A stretch of 38,929 nt of DNA from Marinilabiliaceae bacterium JC017 (GCA_004296775.1 RHGE01000040.1:17661-56589); one strand, 5' to 3'. Positions 23,865 through 33,957 are shown, numbered from the stretch's first letter. Translations and numbers: made by a program. The notes: a model not told the origin generated them from the letters alone.

Positions 23865-26309
23865 ATGTTTTTATATCATTACATAAAAGTTGCCTTGCGG
23901 TCTATCTATAAGCATAAAAGGTATGCCCTTTTAAATATTATTGGATTGTCTGTTGGAGTGACACTTAGTGTAGTAGTTTTGTTATTTGTCAAGTTTGAAT
24001 TGAATTATGATACCTGGTTTTCAAATAGTGAGGATATCTACCGGGTTACCAGTAAAGGAAAGATTGGTATTAATCAAATAAATGGAGCATCTACGCCATT
24101 GCCTCTTTTACAGGTAATGGAGGCTATTCCCGCTGTTGAAAAGGGAACGAAAATTATTCCGGGATCAAATAAGTTGGTGAGTTATGAACAGAAGAAGTTC
24201 AATGAGGATGGTTTCTTCTTTGGAGATTCTAGCTTTTTTAATGTTTTTGACTTGAATTTCATCAGTGGCAATCCCTCTGAAGCTTTAAACGGGCCGGGAA
24301 AAGTTGTTTTAACTGTGGGAACCGCGAAACGTTATTTTGGCTATCAAAATCCGATCGGGAAAATAATAAACCGTGAAGGTATAGAGCTGGAAGTGACAGG
24401 CGTTTGTGAACCCATGCCTGATGCGTCTCATTTCCATTTCGATTTTATGGGATCTCTCTCTACTATTGATGTAATTTTCAAAAGGGATACAGCCCTTTTG
24501 AATGATTGGAAAGAGAATTGGTTGGCCCTTAATTGCTATACCTATGTGAGGTTATTACCTGGTGCTGTGCCGTTTGATATTGAGAAGTCAATTAATCAGG
24601 AAAAGGAAAAGTATCTGTTGCCCCAGATAAATGAGATTTTAAAGGAAGAAGACTTTTTAAATCAGGAAATATTACTGGACTTTTTCTTACAACCATTACA
24701 AGATATACACCTTTATTCAGATTTGGATCATGAACTGGAACCAACTTCAAAACCCATTTATATAAGTATTTTCATTTTTGTTGCAGGATTTATTTTATTA
24801 TTGACATGTGTCAATTCTGTAAATTTAACGACAGCGCGGTCTAATCGGAGATTTAAAGAGGTTGCGGTTCGTAAAATTCTTGGGGCTGAGAGACGTTATC
24901 TGATTATTCAGTTTTTTGTTGAAGCTTTTGTGATTAGCTTATTGGCAATGTTTATTGGTCTGGTTTTAGTTGAGTTATTATTACCCGTCTTTAATCAGCT
25001 GTTTCAAATTAAATTACAAGTATCTCAAATAAAAGACATCGAGGATATCGGGTATGTCCTGGTGTTGACTTTTTTAGTTAGTATTTTTTCAGGAAGTTAT
25101 CCGGCCTTCTTCTTTTCTGGTCTTAAGCCCGGTCAGATTTTTAAGGGGAATTTTCGGATGAGTAGATCAGGATTGGTCGTCAGGGGACTCATATTAACCA
25201 GTCAGGTGATGGTCATGTTATTCTTACTAATTGTAGCGGCTGGGATGTTATGGCAAGTTAGGTATATTCAGAAGGCAGATGTTGGCTTTGATAAAGAGCA
25301 TCTTCTTGTTCTAGAGCGTGGATATGCTGTAGGGAAAAATTTAGATGCTTTTAAAGGCGAGTTAAATGATATTGAAGGGGTGGAGAATGTGGCTGTTTCT
25401 ATGTCATTGCCTGGGGACGAATATTATCAGGTTTCTTTCCGATACAGAGGAGGAGAATCAGATCGAAAAGTTTTTTTGTTGCCAGTGAATTATGTGGATG
25501 GTGACTACTTTGAAACCCTGGGTTTAAAGCTAAAAAAAGGAAAATTTTTGAGTGGTAACTGTAAAGATTCCCTTGGGATTGTTCTCAATGTGCAGGCACT
25601 TGAAGAATTGGGTATTAAGAAACCTTTAGGTGAAAGACTTGAGATTATTGGAATGAAAGCCTCCGATGGATGGGAGGTTAGTCTTTCCGGGGTAGTTGAT
25701 GATTTCCATTTTGAGTCCTTTAATGTCCCTATAAAGCCTTTGGTGATAATGCTTCTGGGAAAGAAAACTCATTTTAATTATATACTTGTTAGGTATGCTC
25801 CACAGGTGAATGATGGTTTGTCTGGAGAGATTGAAAGAGTGTGGGATAAATACTCGAATGGGGAACCTTTGGAAAGTTTCGAGTTAAAAGATCGCATTAG
25901 TTCATTATATGAAGAGGAGTTTAGAGTGTTGAAAATTATTTCTGTTTTTGCTGTTTTGAGTATCTTTCTGACGTTTTTAGGGGTCATTAGTCTTGTGGCA
26001 TTTATAACAGAATATAATGGGCGGCAGTATAGTATTAAGAAAATCATTGGAGCAGCAAAGCAGGATATAATGATGGATGTTTTACGCGTGTTTGGAGGGT
26101 ATTTGATATTGGGAATTTTGTTGGCAATACCTCTTTCTTATCTGGCTTTACAAGGCTGGCTTAGTAGTTTTGCCTATTATAAGGATTTACCAGTGTGGGG
26201 AATTGGAGTATTAGCCATTCTGGTTGGTGGTGTGTCATTTGTTGCTGTTTTGGTACAGTCATATCGCGCTGTATCGGATAATCCGGTTCTTCGTTTGCAG
26301 GATTATTGA
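23865..26309 (+). CDS. FtsX/MacB-family ABC permease
   Basis: This 814-residue permease has the duplicated Bacteroidota layout. TM1 (about residues 21-45) is followed by a MacB-like periplasmic domain and an FtsX core of three helices (about 290-420). A further TM (about 440-465) precedes a second periplasmic domain, and a final FtsX core ends the protein. The N-terminus MFLYHYIKVALRSIYKHKRYALLNIIGL is typical of this family. I chose ATG 23865; an in-frame TTG nine bases upstream is less likely. It should partner the ATPase 18 bp upstream. The divergent two-component system suggests induction by envelope stress, which is inference from context. Confidence 0.9.
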   Translation: MFLYHYIKVALRSIYKHKRYALLNIIGLSVGVTLSVVVLLFVKFELNYDTWFSNSEDIYRVTSKGKIGINQINGASTPLPLLQVMEAIPAVEKGTKIIPGSNKLVSYEQKKFNEDGFFFGDSSFFNVFDLNFISGNPSEALNGPGKVVLTVGTAKRYFGYQNPIGKIINREGIELEVTGVCEPMPDASHFHFDFMGSLSTIDVIFKRDTALLNDWKENWLALNCYTYVRLLPGAVPFDIEKSINQEKEKYLLPQINEILKEEDFLNQEILLDFFLQPLQDIHLYSDLDHELEPTSKPIYISIFIFVAGFILLLTCVNSVNLTTARSNRRFKEVAVRKILGAERRYLIIQFFVEAFVISLLAMFIGLVLVELLLPVFNQLFQIKLQVSQIKDIEDIGYVLVLTFLVSIFSGSYPAFFFSGLKPGQIFKGNFRMSRSGLVVRGLILTSQVMVMLFLLIVAAGMLWQVRYIQKADVGFDKEHLLVLERGYAVGKNLDAFKGELNDIEGVENVAVSMSLPGDEYYQVSFRYRGGESDRKVFLLPVNYVDGDYFETLGLKLKKGKFLSGNCKDSLGIVLNVQALEELGIKKPLGERLEIIGMKASDGWEVSLSGVVDDFHFESFNVPIKPLVIMLLGKKTHFNYILVRYAPQVNDGLSGEIERVWDKYSNGEPLESFELKDRISSLYEEEFRVLKIISVFAVLSIFLTFLGVISLVAFITEYNGRQYSIKKIIGAAKQDIMMDVLRVFGGYLILGILLAIPLSYLALQGWLSSFAYYKDLPVWGIGVLAILVGGVSFVAVLVQSYRAVSDNPVLRLQDY

Positions 26310-26341
26310 GGTCATAATCATTATGGTATTTAAGGGAGGTG

Positions 26342-26755
26342 ATGCGAAAAGAATATAGACTCAGGATATATGAGACAGCTTCAGGGGGCGCAATGGTGTT
26401 TGTCCTTATGGAAGCTGAGGATGGACAAATGCTGAATTTTATTATTGATACAGGTGCGCCAATAACTCTTATAGACCAAAAGCATTTTCATGAAAAAAGA
26501 ACTCCGACATCTTCTGTGCAAAGAATGAAGTGGGGTAATGCATCTATCGATTATGTGAATGAAGAAATCAGGATGAGGTTTCAATCAGGTTTTTTGATAA
26601 AGATGAAAGTAGCGATATCTGATTTGCAAACTATCAATTCTAGTATCTCATGGTTGGGGTTTGAACCAGTGGACGGACTTCTTGGGGCCGACTTTTTATT
26701 GCGTTATAAAGCGGTGCTTGATTTTTTCTCAGAGAAGATGGTGTTAACTATTTAG
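26342..26755 (+). CDS. retropepsin-like aspartic protease
   Basis: This 137-residue single-domain protein has the aspartyl-protease signature FIIDTGAPITLID (Asp36) and a second-half VDGLLGADFLLRYKAVLDF block, as in retropepsin-like clan AA proteins. Such proteins act as homodimers because each chain supplies one Asp. There is no signal peptide, so the protein is probably cytoplasmic. GTG at 26339 and ATG at 26342 are adjacent; I chose ATG, preceded by GGGAGG, an unusually strong Shine-Dalgarno for this phylum. It lies 32 bp behind the permease and probably shares its transcript. The role is unknown. Confidence 0.85.
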   Translation: MRKEYRLRIYETASGGAMVFVLMEAEDGQMLNFIIDTGAPITLIDQKHFHEKRTPTSSVQRMKWGNASIDYVNEEIRMRFQSGFLIKMKVAISDLQTINSSISWLGFEPVDGLLGADFLLRYKAVLDFFSEKMVLTI

Positions 26756-26787
26756 CCTGATATTTCTTAAGGCAGATTATCTATAGG

Positions 26788-26813
26788 CACTCATTTAAAT
26801 GAGTGTTTTTTTT
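26788..26813 (+). terminator. terminator of the ABC transporter/protease unit
   Basis: The 18-bp perfect palindrome CACTCATTT/AAATGAGTG is followed by T8, 33 bp after the protease stop. It ends the unit that starts at 23163. Confidence 0.88.
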
Positions 26814-27229
26814 GTATCCTTGCGTTTTGCTTAAATAATATATGTCGTTGAGGAATACTCAATTTTAATATATTTTATCATGGGAATATAGATGTATGGA
26901 CTTGATACTTTCATTAATCGGTTGTAAGAAAGTGTTTTTGTGGAAATAATTAAGGCTAATTATAGGTCATAAATTCAAGGTTTTGAACTGTATTTAATAG
27001 CATATATTTGTTTTTATCCAGAATCAAATGGATTAAAGTAAGTTAATATGAGTATCTGATTTTTAAAAGAATTTGTCAGATACTACAATGTCTGCATGTT
27101 TTTCCCTTCTGTCATTGAAAATAGAATATATGTTCCTGTTCATTTTTATCTGAAAGATGAGATTGATACAAAGTCGAATTATGAAATTTGTGGAGGTCAA
27201 ATGACATAAGGTTTCTAAAAAAAAATCAA
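26814..27229. other. gene-free AT-rich gap before secDF
   Basis: I see only very short frames here (21 codons or fewer, for example 27088-27153, hydrophobic) and no RNA fold or repeat that I can support. The region ends at the secDF -7 box. Confidence 0.5.
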
Positions 27230-27237
27230 TATATTTG
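27230..27237 (+). promoter_or_regulatory. -7 box of the secDF promoter
   Basis: TATATTTG matches TAnnTTTG exactly and would give a leader of about 47 bases. The expected -33 TTTG is not at a normal distance. Confidence 0.6.
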
Positions 27238-27289
27238 CGCGATTAGGACGAAAAAATTATTTAGATAGAATATTAAAAAATACAAACAG

Positions 27290-30265
27290 ATGCAAAACAA
27301 AGGAGCGATAAGACTATTTGCCATACTCTTGGCGTTAGTTAGTTTTTATCAGTTGATTTTCACTTATCATTCCCGAAATGTTGAGGGCCAGGCGAAAGAA
27401 TTTGCCAATGGTGATCCTAATAAGGAGTTTGCCTACTTGGATTCTATTGCGAATGAACATGTTTATAATTTTCTTTTCGGATTAAGAAAATACACATATA
27501 AGGAGTGTAAAGAACGGGAGATTAATTTCGGTCTTGACCTTAAAGGAGGTATGAACTTAATTCTGGAAGTTAAAGTAGCTGATGTTGTACGGGCGCTTTC
27601 AAATTATAATGTTGACGAAACATTTGTTGAGGCCATTAAACTTGCTCAGGAGAGAGAAAAGACAACTTCAGAGGATTTTATAACCTTGTTTGGAAAAGCT
27701 TTTTCTGAAATTGATCCGCAAGCACAATTATCAACTATTTTTAATACGGTTGAGTTAAAAGAAAAGGTGTCTTATAACTCAACGAATGAAGAGGTATTAA
27801 AGGTTATTCGTGAAGAATCAAAAAGTGCTATTGATAATGCTTTTAATATTCTGCGTACACGTATTGACCGTTTCGGAGTAACTCAGCCAAATATTCAACG
27901 CTTGGAAAAAGCTGGTCGTGTATTGGTAGAACTTCCTGGTATAACCGATCCGCAGCGTGTGAGAAAACTGTTACAGGGAACAGCTAGCTTGGAGTTTTGG
28001 GAGACTTATGAAAATAGTGAAATTTATAGCTATATGCAGCAAGCTGAGGCCAGAACTCGTGAAATGGCAGCGGTTAAAAGTGCAGATGTAGTTGAAGAAG
28101 CCACCGTAACTGAAGAGGAAAATGGTGAAGAATTAGCATTGCTACAAGATTTGGAGTCTGATAGTTTGAAGACGGATTCACTGGTAGCAGGTTCTCGGTC
28201 ATTGTTCTCTTATTTAATGCCAAGTCCACGACCCAATGGTCCCGTAGTTGGTCTTGCGTTGTCAAAGGATACTGCTGAAGTAAATGATTATCTTACTTCT
28301 CCTCACGTTAAGTCTTTGTTTCCTAAAGATGTGAAATTCTTATGGACAGTGAAACCAATTCCATCTAAAGATTTGAAATACTGGACTTCAAAACCAATAA
28401 ATGAAAAAGAGTCAGCATTTCAATTGGTCGCAATCAAAGTGACGACTCTTGATGGACGTCCTCCTTTGGAAGGAGATGCAATCAATGACGCACGTAAAAA
28501 TACCAATCCGCGTGGTGGATTTGAAGTTAGTATGTCTATGAATGCTGAAGGGGCTAAAACCTGGGCCAGATTGACCAAATCTAATATTAAGAGAAGTATT
28601 GCTATTGTACTTGATGGATTTGTTTACAGTTTCCCAACAGTTCAAGATGAAATAAAAGGAGGAAATAGTTCAATTTCCGGAGATTTTACCATTGAAGAAG
28701 CACAAGACTTAGCAAACATTCTTAAGTCTGGTAAATTACCTGCTCCGGCCAGAATTGTTGAGGATAATGTGGTAGGGCCTTCGTTAGGTAAAGAAGCTGT
28801 TGATTCTGGATTTAGATCATTTATCTGGGCATTTATTCTTGTTTTGGTATATATGGTGTTGTACTATGGTATACGTGCCGGTTGGGTAGCTGATTTTGCT
28901 CTGATCTCAAATATGTTTTTCATTATGGGAGTATTGGCATCATTTGGTGCTGTTCTTACTCTTCCTGGTATTGCAGGTATTGTTCTTACTATTGGTATGT
29001 CAGTGGATGCTAACGTACTTATATATGAAAGGATTCGAGAGGAATTAAAATCAGGTAAGGGTGTTCGTGTAGCGGTTGCTGATGGTTATAAAAATGCTTT
29101 TTCTGCCATTATAGATGCGAACGTTACCACTTTCTTAACTGGTGTTATCTTATTCCTTTTTGGTACAGGTCCAATTAAAGGTTTTGCCACCACTTTAATG
29201 ATAGGTATTGCTACTTCATTCTTTTCAGCCATCTTTATTACGCGATTGATCTTTGAAAAAGTATTGGAAAGAAAGAGTAATCTAACATTCTCTACAAAAT
29301 TCACAGAGAATCTGTTTAAGAATTCTAAAATTAAATTTTTAGAAAAAAAGAATATATTCTTTGTGGTATCCGGCGTTTTAATTGTTCTTGGTTTAGGTTC
29401 ATTGGGAGTTCGAGGATTAAAACAAGGAATTGACTTTACCGGAGGACGTACTTTTGTAGTACGGTTTGAAAAAGCTGTTTCTTCTGTTGGCGTTCAAAGT
29501 GCGTTAGTTAACGAGTTTGGAGGTGCTACTGTTGAGGTTAAAACTTTCGGAGGAGATAATCAGGTGAGGATTGCTACGAACTTTATGGTTGATGATAGCC
29601 GAGAGGGAGTAGATAATGAGATTGAGCATAAATTGTTCAATGGCGTAAAATCGTTTATTGGAAAAGATATAACATTCGATGAGTTTCTTGGTAACTATAG
29701 AATGAGTTCACAGAAAGTAGAGCCAACGATTGCTACTGATATTAAAACTAAGGCTGGTTATGCAATTTTATTTTCTCTAATTGTTATATTCTTGTATATC
29801 CTGATTCGTTTTAGAAACTGGGAATATGGTTTAGGTGCTTTAGTTGCACTGGTTCATGATGTTATTATTGTATTAGGTATATTCTCATTATTGTATTCAA
29901 TAATGCCGTTCTCTATGGAAATAGACCAATCATTTATTGCGGCCATTCTTACAGTGATTGGTTACTCCATAAATGATACTGTGGTTGTATTTGACCGTAT
30001 TAGGGAATATCTGGGATTATATCCAAAAAGAGATACGTCTGAAAATGTGAATTCTGCACTTAATTCAACGATAAGTCGTACCCTGAATACATCATTAACA
30101 ACTTTTATAACGTTATTGATTATTTTCCTATTTGGGGGAGAAGTGATTCGTGGATTTGTTTTTGCATTGATGATTGGTGTTGTGGTAGGTACCTACTCTT
30201 CACTGTTCATTGCTACGCCTGTTGCATTTAGTGTAATTACTAGAAAGGGCAAAGAGAAGAAATAA
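27290..30265 (+). CDS. secDF: fused protein-export membrane protein SecDF
   Basis: SecDF uses the proton gradient to pull Sec substrates across the inner membrane. The 991-residue protein is a natural SecD-SecF fusion, the usual form in Bacteroidota. The SecD half has a first TM, NFGLDLKGGMNLILEV, a large periplasmic P1 region with an acidic insert (about 265-300), and five TMs including LTIGMSVDANVLIYERIREE. The SecF half begins near residue 690 with GIDFTGGRTF and ends with five TMs, including GYSINDTVVVFDRIREY. Both RND-like halves are intact. It is flanked by its own promoter and terminator, so it is likely monocistronic. It supplies periplasmic cargo for the T9SS. Confidence 0.96.
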   Translation: MQNKGAIRLFAILLALVSFYQLIFTYHSRNVEGQAKEFANGDPNKEFAYLDSIANEHVYNFLFGLRKYTYKECKEREINFGLDLKGGMNLILEVKVADVVRALSNYNVDETFVEAIKLAQEREKTTSEDFITLFGKAFSEIDPQAQLSTIFNTVELKEKVSYNSTNEEVLKVIREESKSAIDNAFNILRTRIDRFGVTQPNIQRLEKAGRVLVELPGITDPQRVRKLLQGTASLEFWETYENSEIYSYMQQAEARTREMAAVKSADVVEEATVTEEENGEELALLQDLESDSLKTDSLVAGSRSLFSYLMPSPRPNGPVVGLALSKDTAEVNDYLTSPHVKSLFPKDVKFLWTVKPIPSKDLKYWTSKPINEKESAFQLVAIKVTTLDGRPPLEGDAINDARKNTNPRGGFEVSMSMNAEGAKTWARLTKSNIKRSIAIVLDGFVYSFPTVQDEIKGGNSSISGDFTIEEAQDLANILKSGKLPAPARIVEDNVVGPSLGKEAVDSGFRSFIWAFILVLVYMVLYYGIRAGWVADFALISNMFFIMGVLASFGAVLTLPGIAGIVLTIGMSVDANVLIYERIREELKSGKGVRVAVADGYKNAFSAIIDANVTTFLTGVILFLFGTGPIKGFATTLMIGIATSFFSAIFITRLIFEKVLERKSNLTFSTKFTENLFKNSKIKFLEKKNIFFVVSGVLIVLGLGSLGVRGLKQGIDFTGGRTFVVRFEKAVSSVGVQSALVNEFGGATVEVKTFGGDNQVRIATNFMVDDSREGVDNEIEHKLFNGVKSFIGKDITFDEFLGNYRMSSQKVEPTIATDIKTKAGYAILFSLIVIFLYILIRFRNWEYGLGALVALVHDVIIVLGIFSLLYSIMPFSMEIDQSFIAAILTVIGYSINDTVVVFDRIREYLGLYPKRDTSENVNSALNSTISRTLNTSLTTFITLLIIFLFGGEVIRGFVFALMIGVVVGTYSSLFIATPVAFSVITRKGKEKK

Positions 30266-30287
30266 AATATTACTTTTCATGATATAG

Positions 30288-30318
30288 AAAACCCTCCGGT
30301 TGTTTCCGGGGGGTTTTT
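30288..30318 (+). terminator. intrinsic terminator of secDF
   Basis: A 12-bp stem (30288-30299 with 30306-30317, core ACCCTCCGG/CCGGGGGGT with one G-T pair) and loop TTGTTT end in T5, 22 bp after the secDF stop. Confidence 0.9.
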
Positions 30319-30352
30319 AGTTTGTGCTTAATATTAACCGTTGGTAATTTAT

Positions 30353-30360
30353 TATCTTTG
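30353..30360 (+). promoter_or_regulatory. -7 box of the tatA promoter
   Basis: TATCTTTG fits TAnnTTTG. The start of transcription would fall near 30366, which argues against the ATG at 30363 and for the one at 30381. Confidence 0.55.
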
Positions 30361-30380
30361 AAATGTTAATTTTAGAGGAT

Positions 30381-30755
30381 ATGATGACATTTTTATTTAT
30401 TTCAGGTGGCGAGCTTGTAATTGTTTTTCTGGTTGTGCTGTTGTTGTTTGGTTCAAAAAAAATACCGGAATTAGCACGTTCACTTGGAAAAGGAATGTAT
30501 GAATTTAAGAAAGCAACCGATGAAATTAAAAGGGAGTTTAGGGAGAATACGCAAGACTTGGAAAATGAAATAAATAATACCAGTCATTCTTTAAACAGGG
30601 AGATGAATTCAATTAATGATGCGTTTAAAGAACCATCTACTCCTGATGATCCTTATCAGCATAGTGGCACAGAAGAATTAGGAAAAGATGCCATTGATAA
30701 AAAGAATCAGGATAATGATACGGAGGGCGATGAAAAGGAAATCACAAGGGAATAG
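30381..30755 (+). CDS. tatA: TatA/TatB-type twin-arginine translocase protein
   Basis: TatA-family proteins form the pore of the folded-protein export system. The 124-residue product has a short N-terminal membrane helix ([16 protein letters not shown]), the conserved [16 protein letters not shown] hinge and amphipathic helix, and a long acidic, disordered tail. The tail is longer than in a typical TatA of about 60-90 residues and resembles TatB, so which of the two it replaces is not certain. Start 30381 is chosen because an AGAGG lies just before it and the -7 box rules out 30363. 30384 is equally possible. No tatC is in the window. Confidence 0.88.
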   Translation: MMTFLFISGGELVIVFLVVLLLFGSKKIPELARSLGKGMYEFKKATDEIKREFRENTQDLENEINNTSHSLNREMNSINDAFKEPSTPDDPYQHSGTEELGKDAIDKKNQDNDTEGDEKEITRE

Positions 30756-30800
30756 AGGCTTTGAGAAATACAGGTTATAATAGTTTTGAATAATTGGTAA

Positions 30801-31730
30801 ATGGAAATTTTTCTTCTTCTCGCTGGTTTTGTTGCCTTGTTTTTAAGTGGAAACTGGTTAGTTATCTCCAGTGTTCAAATAGCCAGACGCTTTAAGATTT
30901 CCACATTTGTTATTGGTATAACAATAGTAGCTTTTGGAACTTCTGCTCCCGAATTATTAGTAAGCTTAAAGGCTGTTTATAGGGGTTCTCCTGATATTTC
31001 TATAGGAAATGTTGTCGGTTCCAATATTGCGAATATTGCTTTGGTGTTGGGATTTGTCGCGATTATTTTTCCAATTAAGGTTAAAAATTCGGGCATCTGG
31101 AGAGATTGGGGAGTGATGATGTTAGCATCATTCATGTTGTTTTTTTTTAGTCGTAATTTTAAGTTAGATTTTTTTGAAGGTATCGTCTTAATATCCGCTT
31201 TAGTCATTTATCTTAGTTGGATAATCATAGCTTCTCGCAATAATAGGAAGGGTGAAGTTATATCTGTTCCACCTACTATGAATATGTGGAAGGCTATTGG
31301 ATTGTTTTGTATTGCCTCAATAGGCTTGTTTTTTGGAGCTGAATGGTTGGTAAAGGGCGCGAGAGAAATTGCTTTAAAATTAGGGGTGAGTGAACGTGCA
31401 GTTGGTATAAGTATTGTCGCTTTCGGTACCAGTGTGCCAGAGTTGGCTACTTCAATAATTGCTGCATTAAGGAAGGAGACGGATATTTCTATTGGGAATA
31501 TTATTGGTTCAAATATTTTTAATATTTGGGCAATATTGGGGATTACATCAACGATTAAAACAATTAATATTAATCCGGAGATATATAGAATTGATTACTG
31601 GTGGATGATTGGTGTTTCTGCTTTATTGATGCTTCTTATTATACCTTTGTCAAAGGGCGAAATATCAAGGTGGAAAGGGATAGTTCTTGGTGCAGTTTAT
31701 GTTAGTTATATTTATTTGTTATTTACCTGA
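30801..31730 (+). CDS. CaCA-family Na+/Ca2+ exchanger-like protein
   Basis: This 309-residue inner-membrane cation exchanger of the CaCA superfamily (YrbG-like) has about ten transmembrane helices. The two inverted alpha repeats are clear: GTSAPE at 46-51 with GNVVGSN at 69-75, and GTSVPE at 209-214 with GNIIGSN at 232-238. The acidic residues that bind Ca2+ (Glu51 and Glu214) are present. It probably exports Ca2+ in exchange for Na+ or H+. It lies 45 bp after tatA and 8 bp before lolD, so it may share a transcript with both, although no functional link is known. Confidence 0.92.
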   Translation: MEIFLLLAGFVALFLSGNWLVISSVQIARRFKISTFVIGITIVAFGTSAPELLVSLKAVYRGSPDISIGNVVGSNIANIALVLGFVAIIFPIKVKNSGIWRDWGVMMLASFMLFFFSRNFKLDFFEGIVLISALVIYLSWIIIASRNNRKGEVISVPPTMNMWKAIGLFCIASIGLFFGAEWLVKGAREIALKLGVSERAVGISIVAFGTSVPELATSIIAALRKETDISIGNIIGSNIFNIWAILGITSTIKTININPEIYRIDYWWMIGVSALLMLLIIPLSKGEISRWKGIVLGAVYVSYIYLLFT

Positions 31731-31738
31731 ATTGTCAA

Positions 31739-32389
31739 ATGGTTATAGGAAGAAACATACATAAGTCTTTTGGGCAACTAGAGGTTTTAAAAGGAATTGA
31801 TATTTCAATTCAAAAGGCCGAAGTTGTATCTGTTGTGGGTGCAAGTGGAGCAGGAAAGACCACTTTACTTCAGATCTTAGGATCTTTAGAAAAACCTACT
31901 TCTGGTCAAGTTGTTATTAATGGGATTGATATTCATCACCTGAATGAACGAAAATTAGCGAAATTTAGAAATGAAAATATTGGTTTTGTTTTTCAATTTC
32001 ATCAGCTATTACCTGAATTTACTGCCTTAGAAAATACCATGTTGCCTGCTCTTATCGGAGGAAAGTCTAAGAAAAGTGCTGAAAAGAAAGCTGAAGAGTT
32101 ATTGGATTTTTTGAATTTAAAGCATCGGTTAGGTCATAAACCAGGAGAGATGAGTGGAGGAGAAAAGCAACGTGTGGCTATTGCCCGTGCATTAATAAAC
32201 GGGCCGGCAGTTGTTTTTGCTGATGAACCATCAGGAAATCTTGATTCTCATAATCAAGAAGAGTTACAAAGTTTGTTTTTCTCCATTCGTGACGAGTACA
32301 AGCATACTTTTGTAATTGTTACACATGATAATCGTTTAGCGAATATGTGCGATCGGGTTATTTCGATGAAGGATGGTTTAATTCTTTGA
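31739..32389 (+). CDS. lolD: lipoprotein-releasing ABC ATPase LolD
   Basis: LolD powers release of outer-membrane lipoproteins from the inner membrane with LolC/E. The 216-residue protein has Walker A GASGAGKT (34-41), the LolD-like [15 protein letters not shown] stretch, signature MSGGEKQ (138-144), Walker B VVFADEP (158-164) and H-loop VTHD. The permease partners are not nearby, as is common in Bacteroidota. The T9SS lipoprotein GldJ in this window would depend on this route. Start ATG 31739 begins [11 protein letters not shown]. Confidence 0.88.
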   Translation: MVIGRNIHKSFGQLEVLKGIDISIQKAEVVSVVGASGAGKTTLLQILGSLEKPTSGQVVINGIDIHHLNERKLAKFRNENIGFVFQFHQLLPEFTALENTMLPALIGGKSKKSAEKKAEELLDFLNLKHRLGHKPGEMSGGEKQRVAIARALINGPAVVFADEPSGNLDSHNQEELQSLFFSIRDEYKHTFVIVTHDNRLANMCDRVISMKDGLIL

Positions 32390-32396
32390 AGGAGCC

Positions 32397-33161
32397 ATGC
32401 GTACGGATGAAATTAAACTTTTATTGGATCAAAAAGTTTTTGAATATAACCGATCAGAATTCATTGTAGAAGATCCGATTTCTATTCCACATTTATTTAG
32501 TCTTAAAGAAAATATCGAAATTTCAGGTTTTTTGGCTGCAACGCTTTCTTGGGGTAGAAGAGATCAGATATTGAAATCAGCTCGAAAATTAATGGGTTTA
32601 ATGGATGATAATCCATATGAATTTCTGGTGTACGGATCTGAGTCTGATTGGTCGCGGTTCAATCATTTTTACTATAGAACATTTCAAGAATGCGATTGTT
32701 TGTATTTTATTTTTGCCCTGAAAGAGATATATAAATTTGGTGGAGGTTTGGAGTCATTATTTACGAAAGGCTATAAGAAGGGTGGCGTAAAAGAAGCGTT
32801 AGTTTTTTTTCGGAGTCGTTTTTTTAGTTTTAATCCACCGGAAAGAACTTTAAAACATGTATCCAATGTGCAAAAAGGGGCTTCAGCGAAACGATTGAAT
32901 ATGTTTTTACGATGGATGGTGAGAAAGGATAATGCTGGTGTTGATTTTGGGATTTGGGAGGATATTTCACCAGGTGATTTATATTTACCTCTTGATGTTC
33001 ATACTGGGAATGTAGCCAGGAACTTAGGTTTGTTAAAGAGGAAACAAAATGATTGGAAAAGCGTAGAAGAGATTACTTCAGTATTGCGATCATTTGATGC
33101 AAAAGATCCGGTAAAGTACGATTTTGCCTTGTTTGGATTGGGGATAAACGAAAATAGATAA
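32397..33161 (+). CDS. TIGR02757/DUF2400 family protein
   Basis: This 254-residue protein of the TIGR02757 family is conserved in Bacteroidota and spirochaetes and has no proven function. Family blocks are present: ISGFLAATLSWGRRDQI near residue 42, the central RLNMFLRWMVRKDNAGVDFG, LYLPLDVHTGNVARNLGL, and the terminal DPVKYDFALFGLG. The last part recalls helix-hairpin-helix DNA repair proteins (PLDVHTGNVA...DPVKYDFALFG), so DNA or RNA repair is a guess. It is soluble with no signal peptide. It lies 7 bp after lolD and 3 bp before the methyltransferase gene, in one apparent operon. Confidence 0.85.
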   Translation: MRTDEIKLLLDQKVFEYNRSEFIVEDPISIPHLFSLKENIEISGFLAATLSWGRRDQILKSARKLMGLMDDNPYEFLVYGSESDWSRFNHFYYRTFQECDCLYFIFALKEIYKFGGGLESLFTKGYKKGGVKEALVFFRSRFFSFNPPERTLKHVSNVQKGASAKRLNMFLRWMVRKDNAGVDFGIWEDISPGDLYLPLDVHTGNVARNLGLLKRKQNDWKSVEEITSVLRSFDAKDPVKYDFALFGLGINENR

Positions 33162-33164
33162 AAT

Positions 33165-33884
33165 ATGGCGAGCAATTACTTTCGTTTCAAACAATTTACA
33201 GTTATCCAGAATAAAGCTGCCATGAAAGTTGGGACAGATGGGGTGCTGCTTGGCAGTTGGGTGGATGTAGAGAGTGTAGAACGTGTATTAGATATTGGTA
33301 CAGGAACAGGTTTGATAGCTCTTATGATTGCTCAACGAAATAGTACCTGCATTGTTGATGCTATTGATATTGATGGGTGTGCATGTATGCAGGCTTATGA
33401 AAATTGTAAAATGAGTATTTGGGGTAGAAGGTTGAATGTTTTCAATTTTGATCTTCAGCGCTTTTCTAATACCCAAACGGGAAAATATGATTTAATAGTC
33501 TGTAATCCTCCTTTTTTTTCCAATTCATTTGCGTCTGAAGATAAACAGCGAAATATAGCCAGGCATAATGATACACTTCCATTTGATGATCTTTTTTATT
33601 GTGTTTCGCGAATATTGGAGGTCACAGGACGATTCGCTATTGTTGCACCCATAGAATCTGAGGAATTACTAATATCATTTGCTAATGGTAATGGCTTGTT
33701 TGTTAATCGCAGGATGCGAATGATGCCTGTTCCTGATAAAAGTCACAAAAGAGTTTTTATGGAATTTGGAAGGTTTAAAAATCAAGAATTCATGGAAGAA
33801 GAGATTGTTGTTGAGGAATTTGGTAGACATCGGTATTCTAAAGATTATATCGGTCTTACCGGAGATTTTTATTTGCAACGTTAG
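33165..33884 (+). CDS. trmN: tRNA1(Val) A37 N6-methyltransferase TrmN
   Basis: TrmN (YfiC) methylates N6 of A37 in the tRNA-Val that carries a modified UAC anticodon. The 239-residue protein has FRFKQFTVIQNKAAMKVGTDG at its N-terminus, a Rossmann SAM site DIGTGTGL (43-50), acidic IDID at 67-70 and the N6-adenine catalytic motif NPPFF (114-118). These together mark the YfiC group. The same window encodes five copies of the expected substrate (18776-19263), each with A at position 37. It is the last gene of the run that starts at tatA. Confidence 0.92.
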   Translation: MASNYFRFKQFTVIQNKAAMKVGTDGVLLGSWVDVESVERVLDIGTGTGLIALMIAQRNSTCIVDAIDIDGCACMQAYENCKMSIWGRRLNVFNFDLQRFSNTQTGKYDLIVCNPPFFSNSFASEDKQRNIARHNDTLPFDDLFYCVSRILEVTGRFAIVAPIESEELLISFANGNGLFVNRRMRMMPVPDKSHKRVFMEFGRFKNQEFMEEEIVVEEFGRHRYSKDYIGLTGDFYLQR

Positions 33885-33912
33885 TTATTGAGTTAATTTA
33901 TTCTGTTGCTTT

Positions 33913-33942
33913 TTTTGAGAACTTATATTATTTTTACTTTTG
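33913..33942 (+). promoter_or_regulatory. promoter of the sigma/anti-sigma operon
   Basis: TTTG (33913-33916), an 18-bp spacer and TACTTTTG (33935-33942) fit the Bacteroidota primary-sigma promoter. The transcript would begin about ten bases before the sigma-factor ATG. This suggests basal expression by the housekeeping sigma factor. Confidence 0.65.
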
Positions 33943-33957
33943 AAATGTTTTACTGAG

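Noticed and set aside
27088-27153. Short hydrophobic frame of 21 codons upstream of secDF (possible VemP/SecM-like arrest peptide)
   Set aside because: It is very short, has no arrest-like motif or ribosome site, and lies upstream of the secDF -7 box, so it would not be on the same transcript.
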